Positions 48,201 to 64,000 of a DNA stretch of 64,000 nt are shown here, in pieces. Every line of letters starts with the position of its first letter. The first letter of the stretch is position 1. The DNA is taken from positions 16,522,501-16,586,500 of the forward strand of contig NC_090777.1 in the NCBI RefSeq assembly GCF_040054535.1, in the 5' to 3' direction. The position numbers were made by a program, and so were the translations under genes. The notes beneath the pieces are model-generated. The model had not been told where the DNA came from. It was given only the letters and a program-made list of their open reading frames with translations, and made no database searches. This stretch comes from Antennarius striatus. Lineage: Eukaryota > Chordata > Actinopteri > Lophiiformes > Antennariidae.

Positions 48201-51200
48201 AAAAACACGTAAACAGAAGAAATGGACCAAAAAAAATTAAATCAAATCATGACTATGCTATTGGGGCACAGGGCATGGTCACATAGATGCCACAATGACA
48301 ACATAGAACTCTGCAGACTTCAAATAGCATCTGTGCTGGTTATAAAAGAGACAGATCAATAATAGTTTGTGTTTTACAAAGACTCTTGAAATTTTCCATT
48401 GTAGGATAGAAACAGATGGTGAAGGGAAGAGAATGCCAACATTAACAATAAAAAAGGGTCTGGACCGATGACACGAGTCTTGGGTCAGAGTAACTGTTTT
48501 TTGTAGTGTGATATGGAGACGAGCTCAGTGATGAATGGGGCAAGACTCCTCAGCATTTTGTAACTGAAAGGATTTTAATACAACATGGTAGCAGGTGATC
48601 TGTTCCATGGTTGTGGGAACATATCTTGTACACTGACGTTCCTCCACATTATGTATGTCAAAGCTTTAATTTGAAGTTTAATCCTGAAAAATACTGACAG
48701 CAAAATCAAATGAATATAACCTCCTGTAGAGTTAACAATGTAGCAATGCTTCAAATCCATGATCTCATTTAACAGAGTCAATTTACCTTCATCAAGCAGC
48801 GAAGGATCCACTTTTGGTGACAGAAAAGCAATGAACAGGTTGAGATGGTAGATTCCCAAAGCATATGTTACTATATACCAACCCTGAAAAGCAGCAGAAA
48901 ACATCACTGAATTTAAAACCTGAAAATGCACAGCTTTCCAATACAAATACAGCAATCTCTCGTTACTCTCGGTTGATGCATTCCAGGACCACCCATGAAA
49001 ACAAAAATCCACGATATAGTGAAAATTTATTTTTTTGTTTAACTTAAACTTTTATTAACCCTACCCATACTGATATTAAACCACCTGATGTCTGTCTTAT
49101 AGACTGTGTAAAACACTTTTGCATTAAAAAAAAAAGTGTTTCTTTAATACACGGAAGTGCGCTGCGGTCCCCGAGTCTCGGAAAGCAGCGCACACACGGA
49201 TGCTGTCTGCCAATAGCATGCGGTATGGTATCATGTGATTACCTACTAAAAATCACCAATGTAGTGAAGCCGTGCATCTTGGAGTGAAAATAAATGAGGG
49301 ACTACCGTACATACACACACATGTGAGCCAGGTAATAAAATGAAAACTAACATAACAAATAAAACAGCAATTAAAATCACAGAAAAATGCCAAACTATGA
49401 CTAATTGCTTAGTCAGAATGAACACCTTACTGTCATTTTGTAAAACTTTGATACTTTATTCAATCAATCAATCTTTATAGAAATAAAAGAGTGAAACTGA
49501 CCTGTAGTATGTATACTCTGATCATGTAGACAGCAGTGAGTAGTAGAGTGGCTGCCCACCTCACTGCATAGAATGGAGTCGACTTGTCTAGCCATGACTG
49601 GTAAATCTAAAATAATAGGAAAACGTTTCAAAAAACACTTCCTCTACAATTTTGTGGTGATGCAACCTGGAGAGGGATGGGCGCTGCTAGATTTCATTGC
49701 CCAAGACACACCATAAGATGACAACCGCGGGTCGTCTGTGGTGCCCCAATCGGATAAGCTAGGCTAGGTTAGGCTGTGACTTGAGACATTTACTGGGCAT
49801 TCAATGATTTCGTAACCTTTACTTAAACTTCATGTATACTGTTCTTCAAGTATTCTCAAACCCATGACCCTATATCAGCAGTTCCCAAACTTTTCAGTCC
49901 GCGCACCCACTTCTACCTCCCGACTTAGCTGACGCACCCCAATGCCCGAAACATGGAAAAAAAAAGAAAGAAAAGGCGTAGTCTTTATAGCCATATAGTT
50001 ATCAAGTTTAATAATATAGGGTCCTTTTAACACAGAATAGATTGTGCAATAATGGGCCTAATGATCTCTCACTTTAGAAACGGTGGGGAGAATAATAGTA
50101 ACAATATAAAAATGACAATAATAATATTTTAAGTCAAAATGGTCGCCGAGCAAGCCGACTACAGATGAGTGATAAATAACAGTTATTACTATGTAACAAA
50201 TAGGCCTATTTAACAAACTAACAGTTATTAAATGGTAACAAACATGCTACTCCGCCACAAAGAACCAAAATAACATAGGCCAAAGTTCAACATCATATTT
50301 TCTCTTTCGAGTACGAGTCTCATTGTGTTCTTTACCCCCTTCTCCCGATGAAGTGTCCGGGTGAGTTTTCTGTGTTCTGTGCTCCTCATATTAAGTTTCC
50401 CCTGTCTCGTTATCACTCTCTTTTTCCTGCTCGATTTCTTCAGCTTGGTAGACGGCACAGCTCTCAGCTGTGGCCAATGTATCCTGTCCTCTTTCATTTC
50501 TCCCAGATTTAATACCGGAAAGACTGCCCGTTTTCAACCAGTTATGCATTTCGGCATATTATTGTTGTTGCTACCACAACAAGCTAACATGTAGCTAGGA
50601 GAAAGCCAAGTGCATTTTGGGTATTTTTTTTAATTTATAATGTTCCCAAAACGTTTATAATTGAAAATTATAAATGATTTATGTGAATGAATTTAAATGT
50701 TTAAACTGTTAATCCTCCATTAAAAAGTGTTTAAATTATTTAATTATTTATGTATTTCAAGGTGCTCAGCTGCCATTACACTTGCGCATCCCCTAGCGGC
50801 AGCTCGCGCATCCCCTAGCAGCAGCTCGCGCACCACAGGGGGTGCGCGCACCACACTTTGGGAATCCCTGTCCTATATCATACTCAGCCAGCTAATTTAA
50901 ATACTAATATAATAATAGGAAAAATATATAATAATAATAATAATAATAATAGGACAAATCAGTGGACACCTTCCTACTGCTGAAGACAGACGCTGAGGCA
51001 CATTGCTACTGAGGGGGCCTTTCTTACCATACAGGAGAAAGAATCTGACATTCACAGCAGGAAATTTCTTTCTTTCTTTCAGTAAATTACATAAAATAAT
51101 GCCTAAATCTGATCAAGATCTTTGGGTGTGATGTGAGTCTGTGTCTATGATGCCACTCACAAAGTTAAATCACAATGTTGAAAATTTTACTGTGTTATCA

Positions 51201-51384
51201 GTGTAATTACACTGGATACATAACGGTCAAGAGATGTACAATTTAATGTTTAGGCACTAAATAACTCCCACACACTGATGTTTGAATGTGACAGACATGT
51301 TACCTGTCCAATTCGTGTGAAAAAGGCAGCAACTACAGATGGTTTCCCATGGATTGATTCCCCAACACTGTCCCCTTCTGACAT
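42235..51384 (-). CDS. rer1: RER1, Golgi-to-ER retrieval protein (complete)
   Basis: Four-span cis-Golgi membrane receptor that returns escaped ER membrane proteins and unassembled subunits to the ER. Coding exons, in order, are 51384-51304, 49606-49502, 48883-48787, 47923-47845, 43750-43615 and 42324-42235, total 585 nt and 195 residues against 196 in human. All introns read GT-AG, with matching phases. Recognisable blocks are [10 protein letters not shown] at the start, [61 protein letters not shown] and [15 protein letters not shown], with a C-terminal GNAFAS. Every diagnostic block is nearly identical to mammals, so identity is firm. A small upstream noncoding exon is required; see 52,670-53,215. 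Introns hold at least five transposon insertions. Confidence 0.97.
42604..43558. mobile_element. pogo/Tigger-like DNA element interrupted by a SINE
   Basis: The ends read caagcaaaccttggttttt and, reverse-complemented, caggcaaaccttggtttca, with TA on both sides (42,602-42,603 and 43,559-43,560), as in Tc1/mariner-pogo elements. A SINE-A copy is nested at 42,733-43,090. It lies in the last intron of rer1. Confidence 0.8.
42733..43090 (+). mobile_element. tRNA-derived SINE-A, copy 3, nested
   Basis: The head ggggcgaccgtggctcatcc and the B box ggttcgattcccgc-like cagttcgattcccgct identify it, with an AT-rich ATT-repeat tail. It is inserted into the Tigger-like element, so it is younger than that element. 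The middle part differs from the other copies and may be another subfamily. Confidence 0.7.
45312..45700 (+). mobile_element. tRNA-derived SINE-A, copy 4, nested in L2
   Basis: It begins ggggcggcagtggctcagtgg, has the B box ggttcgattaccg and the same body and aatttccctgcggggattata tail as copy 1, to which it is closest. It lies between the ORF1 and RT remnants of the L2 element. Confidence 0.85.
46535..46980 (+). repeat. imperfect tandem repeats in the L2 3' region
   Basis: Units of about 90-130 bp repeat the pattern ccacccctcat, ccatccgctgtggacc and ggctggggtcctgcttcc four or more times between the L2 RT end and its conserved 3' terminus. Confidence 0.7.
47400..47690 (+). mobile_element. 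second L2 3'-end fragment
   Basis: It repeats the 3' terminus of the preceding element (gatctgccactctctc, ccacccaaccggtcaaggcgg, ataaaacttgattgattgat) with about 250 bp collinear. It is an independent truncated insertion or a tandem duplication of the 3' end, ending 155 bp from rer1 exon 5. Confidence 0.85.
48950..49307. mobile_element. pogo/Tigger-like MITE
   Basis: The left end cagcaatctctcgttactct and the right end (reverse-complemented cggtagtccctcatttattt) are related to the CAGTGGTCCCTCGTTTATC ends of Tigger-type elements. TA flanks both sides (48,948-48,949 and 49,308-49,309). At 358 bp it has no coding capacity. It lies between two coding exons of rer1. Confidence 0.75.
49876..50870. 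mobile_element. hAT-like element with 8-bp TSD
   Basis: Inverted ends are cagcagttcccaaacttttc and, reverse-complemented, cagggattcccaaagtgtgg. The flanks ccctatat (49,868-49,875) and tcctatat (50,871-50,878) are an 8-bp duplication with one mismatch. The interior has only short frames with no transposase motif I can name. It sits in the intron after the first coding exon of rer1. Confidence 0.85.
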
Positions 51385-52669
51385 TCTGCCAATGAAAAAA
51401 GACAATGATTTAATACAAGTTGCTTGATGTATCTGACTGAAAAGACTTTATGGGTTGCACTCAAACGGCTCACATTCTTGGATATATAAATATGAATTTC
51501 ACTATCTATAGAAATGCATTAAAATATTTCCAGCTCACTTCCAAAACACACATCAGTATTCATTTAATCTGGTATTCCATGTCTTTTTACAATCTTGCTT
51601 GACATTTTATTAATGATGATGAAAGCTTTCTGTCCAGATTTCATGTTGAAGCACAACATGAAAATAACGCTCTGCTTAAATAACAGTGAAAGCACTGTCA
51701 TTTCATTTGACTACTTTGGGATAGCCTTCAAAAATGTCTTCACAAATATTATACTGTACATGTATGATTTCAGCATTTCAATTAATCTACCCTGCCAGGA
51801 GGCATTTTCAAGAGAAAGTCAAATGGTCCTTAAATTTGGATGTAGTCATATAAATATGGCATACTGGATTTGGTTCTAATAAATAAGGAAAAAGTACTAA
51901 AACTGAAACTGATTTTCTTTTAAAAGTAATCAACGTAGTTGGTATGTTCTCAATGCACCAAAAAACAGTGACAGCGTTTTAATGACTTGACCATCAAATC
52001 CAGGAAGACTAATTAATTATGGAAAGTGTGTAAAAATACGCTGCCAATTTTGTATTTAAAAAGTAACTCGACCAGTTTGACAATACTGTACTAATCTATA
52101 CGGTACATATAACCGCTGCTTGCGGTGGTAATTAGGATATTATGTGATTACAATACGAAGAGGGAGAAATGGCCGGAAGGCCACAATTTAGCATCAGATC
52201 TGTTAAAATTAACATGCATGTGACAATTTACTCATCAGTGAAAAGCAAACCCTATCCAACGTGTCACTAGAACCTTCCCGAGTTACTGGCAGTGTGACCA
52301 ATGGAACAAGAATTTCCCCAGTGTTTTTGGTTGGTGCTCACAGATGGCATCGTAGGTTATGATGACATTTTTAAAAAGACGGTGACAAAGTTCTCGACAT
52401 TACAACGAATTGCTGAATAAACTAGTTTAGTGTAATGTTTTTTTAAAATGTGACGTTCGACGTTCGACTGTAGAAACGTCTCTGTGTATGGCTAACATTA
52501 GCTATAAAAGTAGCTAACGGTGCCGGATGTCAGAATGACCGTGTTCGCGTTGTATTTATCAAAAAGGCTTTCAGAGTAGACTATAATATGGCAACGATGA
52601 AAACAAATGTTAAAAAAACAATAGCTTAAGTTTCGTACATGATATTAACGCTATTTGGAAATTACTCAC

Positions 52670-53215
52670 GTTAGCCTTAGGAGCGCCGAACGAGCCAACC
52701 TTTGGCCCAAATTGTCTCCCGTCTGGGTTATGTAGTTTTAAAAGAGCTTTAGTTAACTCGCAGCGGTCATTAACTCACTTAAGAAAACTACATTCCCCAA
52801 CAATTCCAGCGATGTTCGCCTTTAACGTATACTATGACAAAATGTAGTTCGTGATGTTTAATTTTCCGCAGCAATATACGTTTAACAGGGCAACTATGAA
52901 CTACAAGTACCGTCACATGTGCGGCTAGCCCTGACAGCTCACTTCCGGAGATACGGTGCAACATTGCTAGCGGCTCCCCTGCTAGTCCGGTTATAAATGA
53001 AACTATATATTAGTGACCACGTCTTTATTTACTGAATGACACAATTACTTTAAATGTTACATAATAGTTCGAATTTCTATATGCTTCTTCTTCGTGTTTT
53101 GAAGCTACAGTAAAAACAAACAATTGCAGCCTTTTCTTACCTGAATCGGCCGTTGTGTAACTGCCCGGCTCTACCTAGCTAGCTAAACTAGCCACAGTGC
53201 ATCTCGGTGTGAACA
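52670..53215 (-). promoter_or_regulatory. rer1: rer1 promoter and candidate noncoding first exons
   Basis: The first coding exon of rer1 starts at an AG acceptor one base above the ATG, so a 5' noncoding exon is needed. Two good minus-strand donors exist: GCTAAC|GTGAGT at 52,670 and ATTCAG|GTAAGA at 53,141. Each follows a locally CpG-containing stretch with AT-poor sequence. They may be alternative first exons; which is used cannot be read from DNA. Confidence 0.5.
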
Positions 53216-55963
53216 CGTCAGTACTTCCGAGATAATGCCACTCTACACCAGGCTGTATAATCGAGCCCCGAAATTGAACCCAATCATATCCAAGACTGAA
53301 GCCTGCTGTGTGTTATGACAGAAAACCAGCGCGCCTATTTTTTGTACAGTAATGCAGATTTAAGCTCTTTTTATTTAAGGGCTTAAATTTGTATTTAGTA
53401 TAGTTATTTATAGTATTTGAAGTATTTAGAATAGTTTAATTAAGGTATGAATGTACAGTTTGAGACTACACCTGCCGGAAACAAATTCCTTGTCTGTTTT
53501 TCAACAAACGATGGCCAATAAAACTGATTCTAATTCTGATTACTGAGCACATTATACTTGATACTTGAAAATGTACAAGTATAGGGTTGTCTTGACAATT
53601 TACTGAAATGTTATTTTATTATAAAAGCAGGTGGACTGAAATCATTTTTGTGTTTGATGAAGAGACACATTGAAGGGAGGCAAATATTTTAATATGTACA
53701 AGATTAAGTAAAACAACTTCGCAACATTAAAAACTGATGGACTCTGATGAACACTAATAGCTATGTAGGTACACTTTAGAATCTTTACAAAACTGATAAC
53801 AATTTTTCCAGGAATATACAAACAAGCACTATTTCTATTTGCATTATGGCAATGCATAATACTGATCATAAGCACAAATAATATGATTTTTTTGTTACTC
53901 TGAAAGCATTAAAGTGCTATTTCTGTAACCAGTGGGTAATTTGTACTGTAGGTGAAAATTTGTATGTGAACAAAAAGAATTCATGAAGAACATGTTTCAG
54001 TTTAAAAATTATCATGGTTCTGTTGTTGTGAACATGTTAGCATTAATGTGATTCAGTCATGGTTCTGTTGTAGTTAATGTGTGAACACTAATACGATTCA
54101 ATCCATAATTAGGGTCTATGTAACCAATGCAGTTTTCATTAATCTCTTTTGTATAACTTTGATACCAACAATCATAATGAAAATAACATCAATAATGCAC
54201 ATGAACTATGAAAATTTTCTGGTGTGTAAAACAGCTTGTTGTGTAATAGAAAATATTTATTATGAGCTTCCCTGAAAATAATGGTGTCTAAAACTGTTTT
54301 TCTCTAATAGACTACCAGACAAGCTCCACCAGAGGGCAGCAGGTAACATTTCTGGGCAGGACTAGTCAACAACAACATGATACCGTTACAATTGATTGCT
54401 GAAACTCACAAGGACAGAGAGCTACAAAATTTTATAGCATTGACACCATTGTTTATCTGGAGATTATGTTTTCTTTTCTTTTTTTTGGAACAGTTAAGGA
54501 ATAAGACTGATGAAGGCAGTTTATATCCGCGATAGACTCTGGACTGATATTTTTTCTGGAAGAATAAACTAATGCTTTGCAAAGGGACCTTCTCCAGTAA
54601 ATTTTTAAACATTATTGTGACTACAGTAATTATTTTAACATGGTGTTTTGCTGAATGCTGGTAAAAAGTTCAGAATCATACCTAGGACTAGAGCAGACCT
54701 TTAAATTAACGAACAATACAGTTATATAGTTACTACAGATATTTTGACACACCAGAATTGTACCCTATTAATTAAATTAGTAGGTGTGTGGTAATTTAGA
54801 AATAAAATTGGAATGTTACTATTTAATATTCATAATCAAGTACTATTAATACAGGCTATGCACTAGGGGAAGAACTAGCTATAGTCAGAAGGACCTTGCC
54901 CTGCAAGGTTTCTAGAAAATTCAAACAGACAAAAATACTACTGTCTTATCTTGTGTCTTAGTAAAACGGGACGTATCGCTGAATTTTTCTTATGAGTATG
55001 ATGAAATCCTTGTTAAGATATAATACTGATTTTTGTCAGTAAACACACAATATTTCCTACAACTTAATAAAAAAAGTAGTGGATGTCATGTTATAATTCT
55101 GATATTACACATTTCACAACTCTGATTTTCATTAGGTGTTTTCATAATTACACACTTAATACAAAATCCCACTGATCATAATTTCAACAATAAATTGATA
55201 TGGGTATTCTGGGACTAGGAATCATCAACTTATTGTAAATGTGTTCAACTAATTTCCCCTGTGGTGGATTTACCATTGAATTTTATACATCTGGTTCAAA
55301 CAGTACCACCAACACTATTTGGAATCTAAACACTCCATATCAACTACTTCTAGTCCAAAACATTTATAAGGTACAGTATATACATTTTTACAAGTCAATG
55401 AAAAGTGAGATAACAATAAATAAATCATTTGAGAACTTGTTTGCATTCAAGCACAATAGGGAAACTACCATGTTGTGAAATAATGCATCTACCTAGACCT
55501 AACTGTTTTATCACAGCTGCTACATTTTGCATCGAGAATCCTTGAACTTAGATGCTAAAAATATGTCAAGTATCATTGCACATTGTTGTTTTGTTTCACT
55601 GTGATACTGTGAGTATTGTGTTTCCCTTTTCGTAGTTCCCAAAAGAAAAGTCCAGACCACATGTGTTCAGCATTGCCTTTACATTGTTATTGCAACGATG
55701 GTCTTTTCCATTTAGATCTGAGACACCCTTAAATGTTCTTTTGGCTGGAACAACCATAAAATAAAGGCTGCACAGTAAATAGTAGTAATACACTGAAAAT
55801 GTCCCACATGCAAAAGTGAACTTGATTCTCTGCAAAATCACTAAATGAAACATGAGAGCAATACCTATTAGCACATCTAAAAACCCTATCCACAAGCTTT
55901 TACTCAGTAAATAGGCTGATGTCAACAACAATAAGGCCAAAACAGTCCACTATCTATTTGAAC
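53216..55963. other. tp73-rer1 intergenic region and likely tp73 3' UTR
   Basis: It is AT-rich and lacks any supported gene. The part immediately below 55,964 is downstream of the tp73 stop and should be its 3' UTR. The 114-codon hydrophobic frame at 55,596-55,940 looks fortuitous. Confidence 0.5.
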
Positions 55964-60769
<4,806 letters not shown>

Positions 60770-61198
60770 CTGTGTGGGAAAAGAAAACACAGAGGGCCAG
60801 AGATAAGTACCTATTTTGCATAAGAGAAAGTGAAACTGAATCAGCTGCATGACTTACATATTCTCAGAACTTTGCAACTAGTCAATCATAGGGAATGGAA
60901 CTAAAGCCAAATCTTAAGATGTTTTATTTCTATAAATATTGAGATATTTGGCAGGTGCTCCTATCTAGTCTAAATACATGAGGGGAGTATGAAATTTGTT
61001 GATACATTTATATCTATACATAGAAATTGTAGCTGGTTAAGAGAGACTAAATTCATACAAATAAATAATTATTTAGTAGGTTTAGGTTTGTGAGCTAAGA
61101 TGCTGGTCCATGTGAAACTAGAACTGGAGGAAAGGTTTAAGTTGAAAAACAAATTGTTGAGGTGTAACTAGAAGATAGAAGAACGTAAAAATATGAAT

Positions 61199-61236
61199 GT
61201 GTGTGTGTGTGTGTGTGTGTGTGTTTGTGTGTGTGC
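61199..61236. repeat. (GT)n microsatellite
   Basis: GT dinucleotides with one TTT interruption, inside the tp73 intron preceding the DNA-binding-domain exon. The surrounding 60,770-61,824 shows no exon. Confidence 0.9.
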
Positions 61237-61824
61237 ATACATATGTATGCAGAAAAATCCCATGAGTATATGCTAGTTTATGTACTGTAGTGTATGTATG
61301 TTACACCAATAAAGATGTTACTGGGATAGGGGACAAAAAAGGCTCAACATGTCTGAACACAAACAAAATAAAAAAAAATCTCCGTGGAATCACACAGGGG
61401 CCGTCATGAAAAAAAGGAGGTGATAGCTGTCCTGTTTGGACATGTTGTATTGGTTTTGAATAAAAATGTAGCAGTGCTGGCATGATCTTGAAGATCATAT
61501 CAAATCATACGTTATTTGGTGCATGAGTTTTAACAAACCAAAAATCGTGGATGAATATCTTTTTAATGTTTGATTTAAACTGTGAAAGCTGGTATTAAAG
61601 ACCACTATTGTATGGTAACAGATATAACTGTTGGGACATCCTCTAAAAAAAAACAACTTTCAGTTTACTCAGCACTAAAAACACCAGTCAACCTGATTTC
61701 AAGTCTTCTGTGGCTCTGAAGTGAGCTTTACATAGTTGTAAAAATGACCAAATTATGTCATTTGGGTCATTTCAGTTTATGAGACATAAAAACAGCTGTA
61801 TCACATGTAGACACTGCGGAGATA

Positions 61825-62748
61825 CAGTGATACCTCTACTTACGAATGTCCCTACTTCCGAAATTTTCTACTTACAAAATTGCTCAGCAGGAAAATATTA
61901 CCTCTACTTACGAAAGAAATTTCAACTTACGTAATGTAAAAACACAGTATCGGCTGATACTCGAATCTTCCACAGGTTCTTGAACACAACATTCCCATAG
62001 CTACTCTGCCATTGGCTATTACCTATTACGTATCTTCCTGGCATCCCATTGGCTAAGACGGATGCCACTCCACCTTTTTGTGGAGCTAGAACAGTGCTTA
62101 TGGAGTGTCTCCGCATTCGGCACTCGACCCCTGAGGTGTTCTGATAGTTTTGCGCAAATATAATAACTTTTTGAGTAGGTATTCGCTATAGACCCTAAGA
62201 AAGTGATGAAGACAAGAGTTTTTTTGTCCATACAAACAAAGCAAGAGATAATAGAAGAGCATGAGAAAGGGATGCGTTTGGTTGATCTCGCCAAAGAATA
62301 TGGCCAAAAATCTACAATCGACACATTATTAAAACAAAAGGAAGTTTAAGGAGTTTAAGGAATCACGTGGGTGGTCGGAAAATTTCAAAATTAGGACTGG
62401 AATTCACTCTTGTTCGGCATCGTGAGGCAGGAGCGGATGAACCAAGAGGGCAAAAAACAATGGGGATCGCTGGTAAAAGGTAAATGACCGTCATTTTTAT
62501 TCTTTACTCTATTCTTTGTTTTTTACGTTATGAACAACTCTCATTTATTGTGTAATAATCTAATCGTAACATGTATTTGTTACATGTTTTGATGCATTTT
62601 TATGTTTTATAAAACATTCATGTCAGAATTTTTGTGGGCTTGGAACTGATTAGGGCATTTGCATGGAAAACGCGTATCTACTTACGTAATTTTGTACTTA
62701 CATAATTTTTTCCGGAACCAATTAACTTCGTAAGTAGAGGTACCACTG
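61825..62748 (+). mobile_element. Tigger-type (pogo) DNA element, internally deleted
   Basis: Inverted ends are cagtgatacctctacttacg and, reverse-complemented, cagtggtacctctacttacg, flanked by TA (61,823-61,824 and 62,749-62,750). Internal copies of the cttacgtaat module lie beside each end. It carries two pieces of transposase and lies in a tp73 intron. Confidence 0.92.
62206..62440 (+). pseudogene. Tigger transposase N-terminal remnant
   Basis: An ATG frame at 62,206-62,349 (47 codons) has SIQTKQEIIEEHEKGMRLVD and LAKEYGQKSTI, the first helix-turn-helix of pogo/Tigger transposases. After its stop, another frame reads EFKESRGWSENFKIRTGIH, the start of the CENP-B-type second DNA-binding half. 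The DDD catalytic core is deleted. Confidence 0.8.
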
Positions 62749-63327
62749 TAGTTAGGAGGAGGCCTTGAGGAGAACCCACTTGACTTTGATATATGGAGAA
62801 TATTTTGGCTTGCATTGTGCTGGTGACACAACTGATCTGTACCCAGCCTCTTGCTCGTAGTCAGCTGGGATAGGTTCCAGCAACCCCCATGACCCGCAAA
62901 CAGGAAAAAACGGCTGTAGACGAGATGATTGGGGTTGTCTACAGAAGACAACTACGCTTGTCTTGTCTAGACCAAGATGGATGGATTATTTTGACCTCTC
63001 CTGCTAAAATGTAAACTTTTTTAGTCCTTTATTATTGTCCAATAATATTATATAACAGTTCTTGTTCATTCTAAAACGCCTATTCCTCTTCATACAATAA
63101 TGTAGAACATAATTCTTTAAACTCCAATTACAATTAACTTTATGTGAATTTAACAAATAATTTTTTCCTGTTTTTCTCACTGAAATTTAAACTTCTTTTT
63201 TTTTATTCCCATGGGACCTCCCGACTCCAATTTGACAGCCTCTGGGAAAGAGTCAGACTAAAGCTGTTTGGATACCTTGTTGTGACACCATTACTAAGCC
63301 CCTAGCAGACACACACACATGCACACA

Positions 63328-63391
<64 letters not shown>

Positions 63392-64000
63392 TGCACACAC
63401 ACGCACACTCCAGGAATAAGCAATCCCTTGAGGGTAATGGAAATACCTGTGCGCAACATTACCTTTTCCCACCTAGCTGTCCAGGACAAGTCTCAACAAC
63501 CTGTCCATACCGTGAATAAATAATGTCTATGAGATTCAAAACCAGAAAAACAGACTTTAAGCAGATGTGGGAAAAGCAGGACTTCCACTGCATTTAATGT
63601 CTCAAGCTGTTGATTACACCAGAAAGAGTTTTAATAACCTCTTAAGCATTTTATAGGAGGGACAGCAAATACAGTCAGAGAAGAGATGATAACATTCTGT
63701 CATTGTAGCGCTTTACTTTACTTGTGTACAAATATTCAAGCAGAATACTGTGTTATAGTGTCACCTACCTGAAGAGACAATAAATAGGAATCATATTTAC
63801 ATCCATATTTACAATATGGATGTTTTCATCTACATTATTATGTAGATGCCATTATCATTTTGAAATCTACTCATATTGTGATTGAAGATTTGTTTTATAC
63901 ACCACATGGTAGTCGTAAATTACTTTCTGCGTTGTCACTCTTCTCATGGGATGCCATGGGAGTAGTCTCAACTCGTCCAACTCGCAGACTAGTGTGCACA
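62749..64000. other. tp73 intron, no exon seen
   Basis: A SINE-B end fragment (gtcagctgggataggttcca) lies near 62,860-62,930. No sequence resembling the p73 transactivation or proline-rich exons is visible, so the preceding exon must be further right. Confidence 0.55.
63309..63415. repeat. (CA)n microsatellite
   Basis: CA/CG-mixed tract with a run of GCAC repeats inside the tp73 intron. Confidence 0.9.

Noticed and set aside
50228-50497. Basic 89-codon frame inside the hAT element
   Set aside because: No BED finger or catalytic motif was seen; the frame is short and probably incidental.
55596-55940. 114-codon hydrophobic minus-strand frame
   Set aside because: It lies directly after the tp73 stop in AT-rich DNA, has no recognised domain and is best explained as 3' UTR.
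63768-63800. Possible tp73 exon ending in TCTTCAG|GTAGGT
   Set aside because: The splice-like string has no preceding sequence resembling p73 proline-rich or transactivation regions.

Overview
The window is vertebrate nuclear DNA, almost certainly from a teleost fish. It has split genes with vertebrate GT-AG introns, three tandem sweet/amino-acid taste receptor genes of the T1R2 (tas1r2) type, a complete rer1 gene, the 3' two-thirds of tp73, and a dense load of fish-style repeats (RTE, L2 and L1 LINEs, tRNA-derived SINEs, hAT and pogo/Tigger-like DNA elements). All five genes lie on the minus strand. I had no database search. Names rest on recognising protein motifs and on reading exon joints by eye.

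Layout: 1-0.58 kb holds a conserved taste-receptor promoter motif and a rer1 exon-5 relic, suggesting a further tas1r2 gene just off the left edge. 0.58-9.4 kb is repeat-filled: two RTE LINEs with target-site duplications and an L1 tail. 9.49-16.43 kb is tas1r2-like gene 1 (six exons, 810 codons). 19.33-23.48 kb is gene 2 (819 codons). 24-33 kb is spacer with a third RTE copy, a hAT element with an 8-bp target duplication, a coding-like VNTR and minisatellites. 33.64-39.07 kb is gene 3 (821 codons). 42.2-51.4 kb is rer1 (195 codons, with 5' exon(s) near 52.7-53.2 kb), its introns stuffed with L2, hAT and Tigger-like elements. 55.96-60.77 kb is tp73, from the start of the DNA-binding domain to the alpha-type C terminus; its 5' exons lie beyond the right edge.

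The three receptors share exon sizes and phases (exons 1, 5 and 6 are identical in length) and none has a frame break. Each has the motif CAAATCAGYATGCAAA 135-170 bp above its ATG. On the coding strand this reads TTTGCATRCTGATTTG, an octamer/POU-like core. Degenerate copies of rer1 exon 5 sit just upstream of the left-hand units, in the same orientation as the real exon. The simplest reading is that the array grew by tandem duplication of a block containing a tas1r2 gene plus the 3' half of the neighbouring rer1. Gene 3-rer1 would then be the parental junction. Tas1r, rer1 and tp73 genes also lie on the same human chromosome arm (1p36), so the linkage is plausible as old synteny.
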